Below, one piece after another: positions 22,881 through 34,487 of a DNA stretch of 64,000 nt (the stretch's first letter is position 1; the number at the start of each line of letters is the position of its first letter). The position numbers were made by a program, and so were the translations under genes. The stretch is from Hypericum androsaemum (taxonomy: Eukaryota; Streptophyta; Magnoliopsida; Malpighiales; Hypericaceae). The stretch is taken from assembly GCA_963995505.1 (NCBI GenBank), contig OZ023180.1, forward strand, positions 15,390,689 through 15,454,688, given 5' to 3'. The notes below the pieces were generated by a model. That model did no database searches. It was given only the letters and a program-made list of their open reading frames with translations, and was not told the DNA's origin.

Positions 22881-23989
22881 CCTTTGTTGTGTGATAACAA
22901 AAGGCGTGCAATGAGGACCAGGAGTTGGGCAAAGAGGATGAAGTGGAGTTGGGCAATGAGAATGAGGAGTTGGGCAATGAGGAGGAAGTGGAGGAGGGCA
23001 ACGAGGACGAAGTGGAGTTGGGCAATCATGAGGTGGATGAGGACAAAGAAAAATTTGGCAAAGAGGATGAGGATCAGATCCAAGAGGATAACAATAAGAA
23101 TAATCCTAATGAGGGGCATAGAGAGGATATTGATCCTGATGATAAGTGGGCTATCATACAAAGTATGGCAAAAGATGCATGTGAGTTGGCCAACATATCG
23201 AGCCCTTTGACATGTGATACAAATTTCTATGATGAAGCTTCTGCCTTTGCAGATAAGTTTGCAGCCGGTCGTGCCGATGGTTCAGATGCTCCATCTATTA
23301 TAAAACATGTTCATAGCACAATCCGTGAACCACAAACAATTGCGTTGCCTAATAAGGATGACACTAAAATGGTTGATGATAAGAGAAAGACGAAAGTCAG
23401 CTACGCTCTAAGGACTCCATATACGGACCCTGCCCTTAAGAAGAGTAAGAAAGTTCCGGCACCGAAAAGGGGCAAGAAGCCGATAGTAATGGATGATGAT
23501 GATGATGATTTTCATATTATTGGAGGTAGCAATTTCGTCAATGCGCCACCCAGACAGGTCACTCATGATTTTTCCATAACAGTTGAGAAGGTGAAAGCTG
23601 CAAAGTCTTGTTTTGAGTCGTTGACCAGTGCCCAGAAGAATATTCTTTTTAAGTATGCTAACGACAACACTAAAGCAACAGAAATACCGTAAGTCTTATA
23701 TTATTCACTAGTTACCTTTTGCACACAACGTCGCTCTGACATTATTATTATTTTTGGTTTTGACAGTGGTGAGCAATTGTGTTTTGACCGTTGTGAGCAT
23801 TTGATGCGCCAAGACTTTGAGACCTTGCGGGGAAGGCAATGGGTTTCTTCGGAAGTTGTGGATGCGTATGCACGCTTTCTTGGAAGACGTTTGCATAATG
23901 CGAACCAACCTATTGATCGCATTGTGTTCCCTATCGATACTATTGTAAGTATTTTCTTATTGCTTCATAATTTATACACTAATTTAACG

Positions 23990-24330
23990 TGTTGACTGTG
24001 CATTGATATTGGTGTGGTTTGGTTGTGATTGGATACTGGTTTTAAATCGTATTGATATTGATTTCATTGTAAATGTATACTGGCTTCGTATTGATTTTTT
24101 ATTAGTTTTGTTGAGAATCTATATTGGTTTGAGTGTGAGTTCATACTGGTTTGACGGTACGTTGATAATGGTTTCAAAATAAATTTAGTTTCAAATTGTA
24201 TTGATATTGGTTTGAATGTGATTAGATACTGGTTTGTATGTGAATTTATTTATAGTTTCTTTGGAATGTATGGTTGTTTGATTGTTAATGGATATTGGTT
24301 TGTTTATCTGTTTTAATTGTTGACATGTAT
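23990..24330 (+). repeat. Intronic ~22-bp motif array, plus orientation
   Basis: Degenerate copies of GATATTGGTTTGAATGTGA lie in the intron between protease exons ending at 23944 and starting at 24352. Confidence 0.8.
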
Positions 24331-25279
24331 CATCTCGTTATTTTATTTTAGGGCACAATTTTGCGGTACACATTTCTCGAAGCTGGAACTCAAGTTGCCG
24401 AGGAAGAAAGACAAGTTATTTGCAGCAAAATACAACATACTGTTGAAATGGCATATCCATATGTCATGGGCTACCTCTCTGAAATTCAATATGTAAGTCG
24501 TTCAGAATTTGGTTTCATTTTGACTGTATTTGCTATATCGTTTATCTTTTTCTAATGCAAAAGTTTGTTGATTAATATATTTTTTTCTCTTTTTGGTGAC
24601 AGTGGATGTTTCCATACTGTGATAATCAACACTACACTGTATTATTTGTCATTGATACATTGTCCAAAGGCAGTTTCATTTTGGACAATCTTAATGTCAG
24701 TAAGGAATGGGGTATTATCCTCTCAAGTATTGGGCTAATGATACAAGATTATATTGCTCCTTTCATGGCAAAAATCAAAGGGATTGATTGTATGGATTTC
24801 GAGTGAAAAGTCTTAAGAAACTGTCCGAAATAACCAGGTGGGTTTAGTTGTGGCATATTCGCGTGCAAATTTATGGAGCACTACACGCATCTTTGGGGAG
24901 ACGATAAAATCCCCAAATTCGATTGGTCAGACCCGAAGGTTTTGGCAGGGTTCAAAAAAAATATTTGTCTTGATCTACAGCCGGATAATCTGCTACTGCC
25001 AACCGTATTGACGGAAGCGTTGAAGTTGCATGAAGGAATAAGGAAAAGAGTTTATGCAAGATCAAAGAAATCGGCTAGGGGATAGCAGTCATGCCTTCTG
25101 TTTGGTTTTGAACTTATTTTGTAGCGACTTCTTCTAACAGAAATCGGCTCTTTTCAGACTTTTTGTGTTTTTTAATGGTGTTTGTTTAGTTTTGTATATG
25201 ACGTGATAGTTGTTCATATGAACTTGCAGTAGTTGTTATCTGGACTAATGTTCTTTTTTAGATAATTTATCGATTTAGT

Positions 25280-26000
25280 TGCAAGACCAGTGTCGGTTGA
25301 CATCAAAACTAGTATCCTTTGACATGGAAACAATATCAGAACACATCCAAACCAATATCAGAACAAATGCAAACCAATAGCATAACACATTCAAAATAAT
25401 ATCAAAACACGTAATATTATTTGAAACCAATATAAGCACTCATTGTAACCAATATCAATTAAACGTTCCACTATAATTTGAAAAAGTTGAAATATTTCCT
25501 AACAGATATTCCAATATTGTTATCAACATAAAATATAATTAATGACGTGATAGTTGTTCAGATGATCTTGCAGTAGTTGTTATCTGTAGTAATGTTTTTT
25601 TTCCTGATAATTTGTCGCTATGGTTGCAAGACTAGTATTGGTTGACTTCCAAACTAGTATCTATACAATTTCAAACCAATGTCAGAACACATGAAAATCA
25701 ATATCCGAACATATTTAAATTAATATAACAACTCATTCAAACCAATATCGGTTTTAATTACTTCGATAGAAGACCATTCTCAATTGAACATTCCTCTACA
25801 ATTTGAAAAAGCTGAAATATTTCCTAACAGATATTCTAATATTGTCATCAACATACAATATAATTAATGACGTGATAGCTGTTCAGATGATCTTCCAGCA
25901 GTTGTTATCAATATGCAAACCAATATCCGAATACACTCAAACTAATATCCGGACACATGCAAACCAATATTCGAACACACTCAAACCAATATTGTTATCA
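25280..26000 (-). repeat. Spacer array of the ~22-bp motif, minus orientation
   Basis: Between the two convergent genes the motif reads CAAACCAATATCAGAACACA on the plus strand, i.e. sense to the transposase gene. A ~95-bp block containing GACGTGATAGTTGTTCA is also repeated here (about 25200, 25540 and 25870). Confidence 0.8.
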
Positions 26001-27799
26001 ACATAAAATATAATGGAGGGGAAGCATGTCATGTTCATCATTCCTCCAATCATCGATTCAAGTCTATGTCCAAATGATTATGCCCCTCTTCTGTCTCCTT
26101 ATTTGAGCCATTGGTTGTACTGTCATTTTGCTTTTGTATTTTTTTCTGGTACTTTTTCTTCGCTATTTGTCGTCCGATTTCATTTGAACTCTTCACTCTC
26201 TTTCTTGTCTTCCTTGGATTTTCCCGTGTCTTTATAGTTTTACCCAATACTTTGGAAGATGATGGTACATCATCCTCCCTTTGTGCTGGTGGCGTGGGGG
26301 CACCTTCATACCAATATGACAACAGATGCAAGCCAATATCAGAACTCATGCAAACCAGTATCGGTGGACGTGCAAACCAATAACAAAATACATCTAAACC
26401 CATATCATACCACAATGTTATGATTAAGATATTTACCTTGTATGCTACAATGTGAGAATTGTTGAATCATATTATCTACATTTCTGTCAACAAATTTTAC
26501 TGCATCTGGATCCATAGACATGAGAGTAGCCAAATAATTCATCTTATGCGTTAGATACTGGTAGTATTGGGCATAGTTGTCCTCTGGCATTGTATTTTCC
26601 ACAGTTATCTCCAATCCATCTTTGGCATTTTTTGTCCACCATTTCATCACGTAGTGTTTAGGCAATGTTCCAAATTCACCAGAATCAGCGAAGCCACTCA
26701 AAGTATCCATGACCTTCAGTATGTGTCTGCACAATAATCCGAGGCTCTAATACAACCTGCATGAGCACGTAAGTACCATGTTTCTTTTTTGAATTTCCAC
26801 CAGTCTTACATCAATCCTACTTGCATTTATTTCACGCTTAAAGACACGGTATTTAGAGAGATCCCCTGCAATGTAAACACAAGTTAACTGATATTGGTAA
26901 ACATATGACCTCAGATTAGTACGTATGATATGATAAATAATATTAAAAAATATAAGTGAACTGTGTAATATTAAATTTTTGGTACCTATCAAAGGACGAC
27001 CATCCAATACTAGTTCAATCTGGTAGCGACGAGATTCCTCATATTTTTGTTAGAACTTTTCAAATATTTTATGAGTATACACCGCTGCCGACGTAACCAA
27101 CAAGCTACTTTTGTGTCGGTTGTTGGGCAACTTATTTTTCGCTTCAAAATCTGACATCATCTCTGCACGCCTTTTGCTATTAACCATGTTGTTGAAATGT
27201 CTAAAGAATTCAATCAGGTTGTAATCACATTTTAAATACCCTCGTACAATACTATTGCAAGATTCAACCAGTTGTGTGGTCACCATACCAGTAGTGAAAT
27301 ATTTTCTAACTCATGCTGATGACCACTGTGTTCGAAATGGATGTATAAAATCCAACCATTGGTGCTCTCCTGATGGGAAACACTCTTCAATCATTTTGTT
27401 CCATAAATAATTAAATTCTGTTTCATCGTAAGCTTCGTATGTCAAGAAATTGAATGCTTGTAACACTTCATTGATGCAGAGAGTACTTAACCTTTTCTTA
27501 GCATTCTCTAAGATGTGCCATGTGCATAGTGCATGGAATGTACCTGGCAGTTCTTTACTTATGGCGCTAGCAATTGCTTTATCTTGATCGGTGAATATTG
27601 TCTGCGGCACTTTGTTTTCCATACATTTCAAGAATGTTCGAAATAACCATTGGAAAGATGTTGTTGTCTCATCGAACAGAAGAGCTGCTCCGAAGATGCA
27701 AGTCATATGATGGTGATTGAATCTGGCAAAAAGAGCTGCACAATGAAATTAACCAATAAGAATACACATTTAAATTAGTAAAACTTTACAAGTAAATCA

Positions 27800-28035
27800 A
27801 TTTCAGAACACATACTAACCATCATCAATTAACAATAACAGTACATGTGAAACCAATATCACATAAGATATAAACTAATTTTACTTCAGGTAAAAACCAA
27901 TATCAACACAAAATGAAACCAATATCCCATACGATGCAAACCAATATGACATAAGATATAAACCAATATCACAGTAAATTCAAACCAGTAAAATATTTGA
28001 TTCAAACAAATATCATAACATATGCAAACAAGTAC
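27800..28035 (-). repeat. Intronic ~22-bp motif array, minus orientation
   Basis: Copies of AAACCAATATCACATAAGAT lie in the intron that splits the transposase core, in the sense direction of the transposase gene. Confidence 0.8.
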
Positions 28036-28914
28036 TACTTCACAATATGAAATATAGAAATAAACGTAGATATGAGAATCAAAGTAAATTACCTCACAGA
28101 CGGTAATTTTTATTTGTTTTGTAAGTGGTATCGAAACCAATTACATCACCAAGGATCTTGTAGTCCATTCGCATCCTTTTGTCAGCCCAGAAGATATTTG
28201 TAATTTGTTTTTCACTGTCCACTTCAATTTCATAATAAAAAGAGGGATTCTTAAATGCTTCAGTTCGGAAATATTCGTGCAATGCAGTGGCTTCACCAAA
28301 TTTTATCATTTTTTGCCGTCGTGTGCCTAAATAATTCTTCAAATCTATAGGAAAGAAACCAAGCTTTTCTGCTCCTCCAACTACCTTTGCCATCAGTTCA
28401 TAAGAAGACCTGAGCGGAATGCCAACATCATTGTTTACTCTAGCAATTTCATGCTGCAGTGAATTCACATTCTGGTTGGATCTTAACATGTAGGCGAGCT
28501 CTCCGCCGAGAAGATCATGGTTATGTTGTATCTTCCATTGATTTATGAAATAAAATGACTTATTAGCTGAAAGGTGGAATGTGATCATTGCTCTGCATCC
28601 TGTTCTTTCCTCCCTTCGTTCATATTTCAAAGCAGTTTTCTCTTTAGGGACCTTACGCGTTCAACGAACTCCCTTCTTGTTGCAAAGATATCTAATATAG
28701 TGTATCTCTGTAGTCTTTTCACCATTGACTTTCTTTGGTTTTTGGTAATCTTTTCTCACACTAAATCCTTTCTTGTGTGCATAATATAGGTAGAAATTTA
28801 GTGTCTCATCCCAGTATGAAGTTGTATTTTTCTCCACCGTTCTTGGTTTTCCATTTTCTCAATTATTTTCTCAGCTGAGGTCATTGTTGGTGTTACTACA
28901 AAAATTAAATCAAT

Positions 28915-29575
28915 CAGAAAGGTGTGACAAATATCAATAGATATTAAAACCAATGACAATATACATGAAAATTAATATCAATGTATATGAAAATCAATAT
29001 CAGAATACAACGCAAATAAATATCCAAAAACAATGCAAACAAATATAGTAGTATAGTCAAACCTATATAGCAGTACATTCAAACCAATATCTATTTACAT
29101 GGAAACCAATATAGTAGTACATTCAAACTAATATCTCCTTACATGGAATCCAATATAGCAGTAGATGAAAACCAATATCACATATTATGAAAACCAATAT
29201 AACAGTACATGCAAACCAATATCACATAGTATGACAACAAATAAAGCAGTAGATGAAAACCAATATCACATAATATGAAAACTAATATAACAGTACATGC
29301 AAACCAATATCTCCTTCGTGAAAACCAATATAGCTGTACATTCAAACCAATATCAGAATTCATGCAAACCAATATCAGAATACATTCAAACCAATATCAC
29401 ACAATATGAAAAACTAATATAACAGTACATGCAAACCAATATCACATAGTATAAAAAACTAATATAGCAGTAGATGAAAACCAATATCACATAATATGAA
29501 AACCAATATACAGCTATATTAGAAATCATGCAAACTAATATCAGAATACATTCAAACCAATATCAATGTATATCT
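28915..29575 (-). repeat. Intronic ~22-bp motif array, minus orientation
   Basis: The largest intronic array in the element, about 30 imperfect copies such as ACATGCAAACCAATATCACA, all in the sense direction of the transposase gene. Confidence 0.85.
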
Positions 29576-30309
29576 AAACACATGAATTCTGATAAAATTA
29601 AGATTAACGAATAGTCTACTGACCTTCTATTCCATCAAAGATTTGATCGTCAATTACACACAGCTCTGTGCTTTCTATGTTTATAATAGTTCCACTATAA
29701 GGGCTTTCATTAATTTCATTTTCACCGGTGCAGGTCATTCTTGGTGTTACTGCAAAATCAATAGCAATATACAAATGTAATAAAATGAATATGAACATCG
29801 TTTGCATGTACTGGAACCCGACAGAGAAACTGAAACTTTTATAAGAAATTAAACAACTAGTATTTACCTTCAATTAACTGAATGTTATTTCTTTCCCCAT
29901 CGAAGCATTCATCTTCATTTTTGCCACTTATATTTACTATAGCCATAAACAAAAGTTTTGGTTTGAATGGTTTAATGGTAGAGATGTGATAGCTCAAACT
30001 CAAATGGAATGGCAGAGAAGTGATAGCTGAAGCTCAAGCTCAATTGAAAACGGAGTGAGAGACGAATGGTTCAAAGGTTTAATGGTTCTGCGTTGGTTTA
30101 GTCATTAGTGAGTTTTCAGCGTTGGAGACGAAACGTCGCTCTGTGTCGTCGATTTTTCCGCCGAAAATTTGTCCGCCAAAAATTTGTTCCCTTTTTTAAA
30201 ATCATTTTCATTAATCTATTAACCGTGATTTCTACATTGGTTAGGTTAGGTTAATAATACTTTTCCACTATTGCCCCTGATTAAGTTATTACTCATTTTG
30301 ATCCATTTC

Positions 30310-30334
30310 AGTGGGGACAATCCTTGTCCCCACT
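30310..30334. repeat. Terminal hairpin of the MULE
   Basis: Arms AGTGGGGACAA and TTGTCCCCACT pair perfectly around a 3-base loop, just inside the right end. The left end has a worn counterpart (TAGGGACTAC and GTAGATGTCCCTA at 19999-20024). Confidence 0.85.
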
Positions 30335-30346
30335 TAATCCACCCCC

Positions 30347-30355
30347 GAGTTACGG
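30347..30355. repeat. Right target-site duplication of the 10.4 kb MULE
   Basis: GAGTTACGG, identical to 19975-19983. Confidence 0.75.
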
Positions 30356-31107
30356 GCGTTGTAGGTTCAGAATTTGTAATTGGAGATGAATTTTGTTTGA
30401 TTGTTGAGCTCGGGTCGTAGGATTTAACTGAAAGGAACGTAGTATTGTCTTTTCCAGGTGTAACACAAAACTACTAAAAAAGACAATCTTTTTTATTATA
30501 GTAAGATATATTTTTTAGAAATATTAAATAAATTTAAAAAGGTTAATTTTGACCGACTGTTTGACCAGTCAAATATAGACTCGAAGGACGGGAGAAATCC
30601 TTGATCGTTTTTTAAAACCGTGTCAAAGAAGCAAGAAATGTAATGTCACTAAAATACGAATTTGAACAAATCCGTGTCACCAAAATGAAAAACGAAACTG
30701 CAATATATTTCGCAAAAAGACAAAATAGGTGGATTTTTCCCTACATGTTTATACTTGAGTTTTTTAAGGATTTAATACTTTGAGATTTAGCACATTATTT
30801 CGGTAGTACATTGTTCGCTAACTCTTTTTTGTTTCTTCAGATTTTGAACCATGCCCGTGACTCCACTTTTAAGTTTTAAATTTTAATGACTAATTTTTTG
30901 TGACGTGTGCTGGACGGGAACCGAAAAAACATAGAATTAAAAAAAGGAAAATTTGAGAATCCAAATCAACCGAGAATCAATGAAAAAAATTATTCGGTTA
31001 GGTTGACTGGCTGAGAAGAATTAGAACTAGAAACATATTTTTTTATTTATTTTTAATACATAAAAATCAACAAGATGAATATGCGCAAGTCTGCCGTTAA
31101 AAAATTA
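30356..31107. other. Intergenic, no gene recognised
   Basis: AT-rich sequence without a plausible gene, RNA or defined element. Confidence 0.5.
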
Positions 31108-32600
31108 GGGTACACAAATTTTGCAATATGATCTTGAGATTTAGAAACAATTTTTTTGATAATTGTAGTTTTACATTTTTTGTCTTCCCGAGCCAAAAAT
31201 CAGCTCTGAACCTAGAAACGACGTCGTCTGATGATGAGGTGTCTCGCCACGGTGGAAATTTTTTTCGGCTTGGAATGTTGACGTGTCATAAAAATAAAAT
31301 ATCCATTTCAATCTCCTATTTTTAATTTTTTCAAAAATCCCTCATCTCTCTTCTCTCACCCCCTTCGTCTTCTTCCTCTCTTCTCCTCTCCTCTCCTCTC
31401 CCTTCCAATTAGAACCCTTCAAATTACATCCATGGCCTCGAAACATCAATTGATTTACATCCCTTCTTCTAATTACAACCCGACCTGACCGCCCTACCAA
31501 GCGACGCCGTTCACCTCCGCCCCGCCCACCGCTAAGACGACGCCCTTCACCGTGGCTACTCGATTCTCCGCTCTCCCTCCCGTACAGCACCAGCAACCGC
31601 TGCCGACTGTCCCCCACTGTCTTCCAACCGATGGGATCGCCTCCGCCTTTCAGGCTCCTCTCCCCGGCTACTGCCCCCTCTGATTTCCCGCAGTAGTCGC
31701 CCGCTCCTATGTTGTACCCCGGCTCACTCGACGAATTGCCATCCGAGGTACATGCGATGAGGTTGGTAACCGCCTCAGAGAAGCTTACCCGCAGTGGTGT
31801 CTGGGGACCGGGGCTGGACCTCGCTAGGGTTCCCACAAGCGCGGTTCCCTTCGTGGTCAACTGTCAGGTGGTTATCCTCGGGTGTAACTTGGTATGCCAC
31901 CTCGGCGTACTCGACTTTCACTTGCTCACCGGCGGGTGCAACGGGATCGGCGCGTGGGGGTTTAACTTCGTCCTTAACGACGTCCTTATATTGCTTGTGG
32001 GTAAGTTCTACGTCGAGAAGATACAGTTGTTCCACCGCGGGAAGAAGGACGATTGAGTTGAGGTTGTTGACTTTGACCTCTTCTTTCCTTTTTTTCTTTT
32101 TTTCTCCCCAATTTTTGAATTACTTTATTTTTTAGATTAGAATTTATAATATATTGGCACCTGGATTACGGGACTCGAGAATTGTTGTTCCTGGGGTTAA
32201 TTATTGAGGTGTTAATTGCTTCCGGGCGCGTGGTCTTCTTCTTCGACATCGCTGGTTTGAAGATGGAGAAGGTGAATGGGAGAGAGATGGGAGGAGCGGA
32301 AAAAGAAGAAAAAGAAAGGGGGAATTTGAAAAATTATAAAAGGATAAGGGATTAAAAAGGATATTTAAGTCGTGCCAACTCACGTAGCCAATCGGTAAAA
32401 AAATTCTAACGTGACGTGCCACATCACCCTTAAAATGACGTCGTTTCTAGGTTCGGAGCTGATTTTTAGCTCGGGGAGGCTCCCGAGTCTCTAACGCAAA
32501 AAACGTTAAACCACAACTACCGAAAAAATAATTTTCAAATCTCAAAATCATATTACAAAATCTGTATAAACCACAGGATTCAAATGGTACTTTTCTCAAA
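31108..32600. mobile_element. Long-TIR MULE-like element with GC-rich captured core
   Basis: The left end has TTTTGCAATATGATCTTGAG, AAAATCAGCTCTGAACCTAG and AAACGACGTCGT. The right end, on the minus strand, has TTTTGTAATATGATTTTGAG, AAAATCAGCTCCGAACCTAG and AAACGACGTCATTT. These are inverted repeats of about 200 bp, and they share motifs with the 14452-16322 element. No transposase is present. The core (about 31480-32060) is unusually GC-rich for its surroundings and looks like several short host exon pieces joined together (a Pack-MULE pattern), but the donor genes are not recognised. The left end is truncated, and no target duplication was found. Confidence 0.65.
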
Positions 32601-34487
32601 AAATTATGCACAAGTTATCATCACCACATATGTAGCTCCGAACAATTCAGAGGGCATATTAGGATGGAAACGTAAAAAGTATTAAGCCCATTTGGACTTC
32701 TTCTCACGGACTCAGCATCAAATGGGCCTCAAGGCTGTTCCAAGAAAGAATCCACAAATGAAGAAAAAGGCAAAGATATGGTGGACTCCAACACAACCGA
32801 ATGTACCTGAGTATTGTTAGCCAGCTCACGATTATGCTGGATTATATTCCTTATTCCTTTTCCCCCTTTTGTCTACATGTGTACAGTTTTGTTTATATAT
32901 TTTACATACCTGTAAAGAGAGAAAATGAGGACAACTTTTCCTCCTGGGTCTTCTTCTTCGTTGCTTTTACTCTTCTATTCCGTCATTAAACCTTGAACCA
33001 AGCTTCGATTTTTCAAATAATGACATGGTGGACAAAATCAATATGTTGAAAATCTGACATTAATTGTGATTAATTGTGACATCCAAGGCTATCTATATTC
33101 TGACATTAATTTTGATAGTCTCATCCCTGGAAATCTGATACGTGTCGGGGTATTAATTGTGAGTCCTTTTTCCAGCGTGTCAGTTAATATCTGCCTTCCG
33201 AATATTTACACGTTTGTTATTGAATTTACCCCCTTTCCCTTTAGTCTGGATGGTATAGAATAGACCATTCTGTACCCGAATCCGGATCTTTCAATTAGAG
33301 ATGACAAAAAAAACTAGAACTCCCACAAGATCATGCTTTTATCCTACCTGTAAGAATGGCACCTATTATGAAATATGTAAGATTATTTATTTCTTAGCTT
33401 AAAATTAAACATCAATATCTTTGCGAATAAAATTATATATATAAAAAATTAAACATCGATATTTTATACCATTGAATGTCAAATCTGAAGTAAATCTGAG
33501 TATATTTTTCAATGATTTACATTAAAATATTAAAATCATTTTGTAAATTAGTGAGTCAATAAATAAACATAGAAAAGGTTTTCGGATGGGGGTCTAGATT
33601 CATTACACACTCCAATACTAGCATCAACGGACGTTAGTTAACAAGTAACGAGTCCAACCACAAAGGGAAAATCGGGGATATTCCTGAAGTGGGAGTTGCG
33701 TTATTCTTCTCCAATCAGTGAACTGTCAATTTTAATTGCGTTACGAAGGTACTACACGCTTTCTATAACTCTTCTTCAATTATACGACGCCCGTAGGATT
33801 CGGAGGCAATCTTAGATTTTTTTTTGTTTCTATTTTTCTTCTTCCAATTATAACAAACTTTTTGAGAATCCCGATTATAACAAACTTAATTATAAGTAAA
33901 TCGATGCACGAACCTTCCTCCACCTTCCCTCTTGTCTCTCTCCCTTCCCAACGTAGGTTCCTCGTACCTTAAATATATTTATTACAACTTTGGTTTCATC
34001 CAAAATTTTGTTCTTTCGTCTCTCCTTCTTCAAGCAAGAGCCAAAAGAACAAAAACCAATTTAATTACCAAAGTGTCACAAAACTTCAACATCACAAACA
34101 CAAATCTTCCAATCTCAAATTGAAAATTGAATTTTTTTTTTGTTTGAAGATTTTTTTCCTCATGTGGAATTGGTTTTTCCATTTCTACGCCTCCGAGAAA
34201 GGTACGTGATTAATTATTTTCCTAATGCTGTTGTTATTTAGGATCCAATGTGAATTAATGATTATTTAGATGTAATCAGGATTCCTTAACAATCCCATGC
34301 ATTAGGAATGTACGATTCTGTAACTTGGGTTCCAAGATTTCGTCCTGTGATTTCCATAATTGGGATGGATGGATGTATATAGGAAACAAATAATAGAGGA
34401 GTTCGAGGAGGAAAGGGTGGGAGATAGAGGGAAGGAATTGGATGCGAGGGAGGTTGGTTGGTTGGTGTTAATTGGATTATATGACCA
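32601..34487. other. Intergenic, upstream of the magnesium transporter gene
   Basis: AT-rich with no gene. A splice-donor-like AAAG|GTACGTGA at about 34200, after a short leader-like stretch, suggests a 5' untranslated exon and intron for the gene starting at 34488. No clear TATA box was assigned. Confidence 0.35.

Larger units (their letters stand above)
20522..25085 (+). pseudogene. Ulp1/C48-type cysteine protease gene of the MULE (broken)
   Basis: Supported exons include 20522-~20552, ~20653-20730, 20881-~20949, ~21423-22160, ~22252 onward, ~22904-23688, 23767-23944, 24352-24492 and 24603-25085. The middle part has a conserved helical region (IGVFLVPPTSEVIPLKYWL) typical of plant transposon Ulp1 proteins, then an acidic ELGNE repeat block and a basic stretch. 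The C-terminal protease has the usual SSEVVDAYARFLG region, the catalytic His (NQHYTVLFVID), the Asp of SFILDNL, and the Cys in GGFSCGIF (24849-24851). Breaks: in-frame TGA at 24804-24806 and TAA at 24831-24833, just before the Cys, plus an apparent one-base shift at a run of 12 T (21536-21547). Known members are SUMO-protease-like; the role in transposition is unknown. The start codon is tentative. Confidence 0.75.
26050..29946 (-). pseudogene. FAR1/MULE/SWIM transposase gene (broken)
   Basis: The minus strand starts at ATG 29946 with short acidic exons, each beginning with a VTP(R/T)MT-type motif. A long exon (about 28898-28086) then encodes a FAR1-type WRKY-GCM1 zinc finger (NFYLYYAHKKGFSVRKDY, RTGCRAMITF, HNHDL) and the start of the DDE core (GDVIGFDTTYKTN). 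The next exons give MTCIFGAALLFDETTTSF, the second Asp in TIFTDQDKAIASAI and TTGMVTTQLVESCNS, then a SWIM zinc finger (CSC ... CRH, about 26790-26715) and a basic tail ending in DLDLNR-like residues at 26050. In-frame stops occur in the FAR1 finger (near 28658), before the 28086 donor, near 27317, near 27055 and inside the SWIM motif (near 26748). The order is that of autonomous FAR1-type MULE transposases. Confidence 0.8.
19984..30346. mobile_element. Ulp1-carrying FAR1-type Mutator-like element (10.4 kb)
   Basis: It is bounded by the 9-bp direct repeat GAGTTACGG. The ends are inverted copies: left TGGATTCAGTAGGGAC (from 19989) and, on the minus strand, right TGGATTAAGTGGGGAC (30341-30326). 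Each is followed by a near-palindrome; the right hairpin at 30310-30334 has 11-bp arms around a 3-base loop. The outermost five bases do not match between the ends. The element carries a plus-strand C48/Ulp1-type protease gene and a minus-strand FAR1/MULE/SWIM transposase gene that converge near 25.1-26.0 kb. Elements with this pairing are known in plants as Kaonashi-type MULEs. Both genes have in-frame stops, so this copy cannot move by itself. Arrays of a ~22-bp motif fill introns and spacers. Confidence 0.85.

Noticed and set aside
19984..30346. Helitron, because of the end hairpins
   Set aside because: The ends lack TC and CTRR, there is no Rep/helicase, and a 9-bp duplication and FAR1/DDE transposase are present.
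31709..32056. 115-codon plus-strand gene
   Set aside because: No family match, overlapping frames on both strands, and a position inside a MULE-like element; more likely a captured patchwork.
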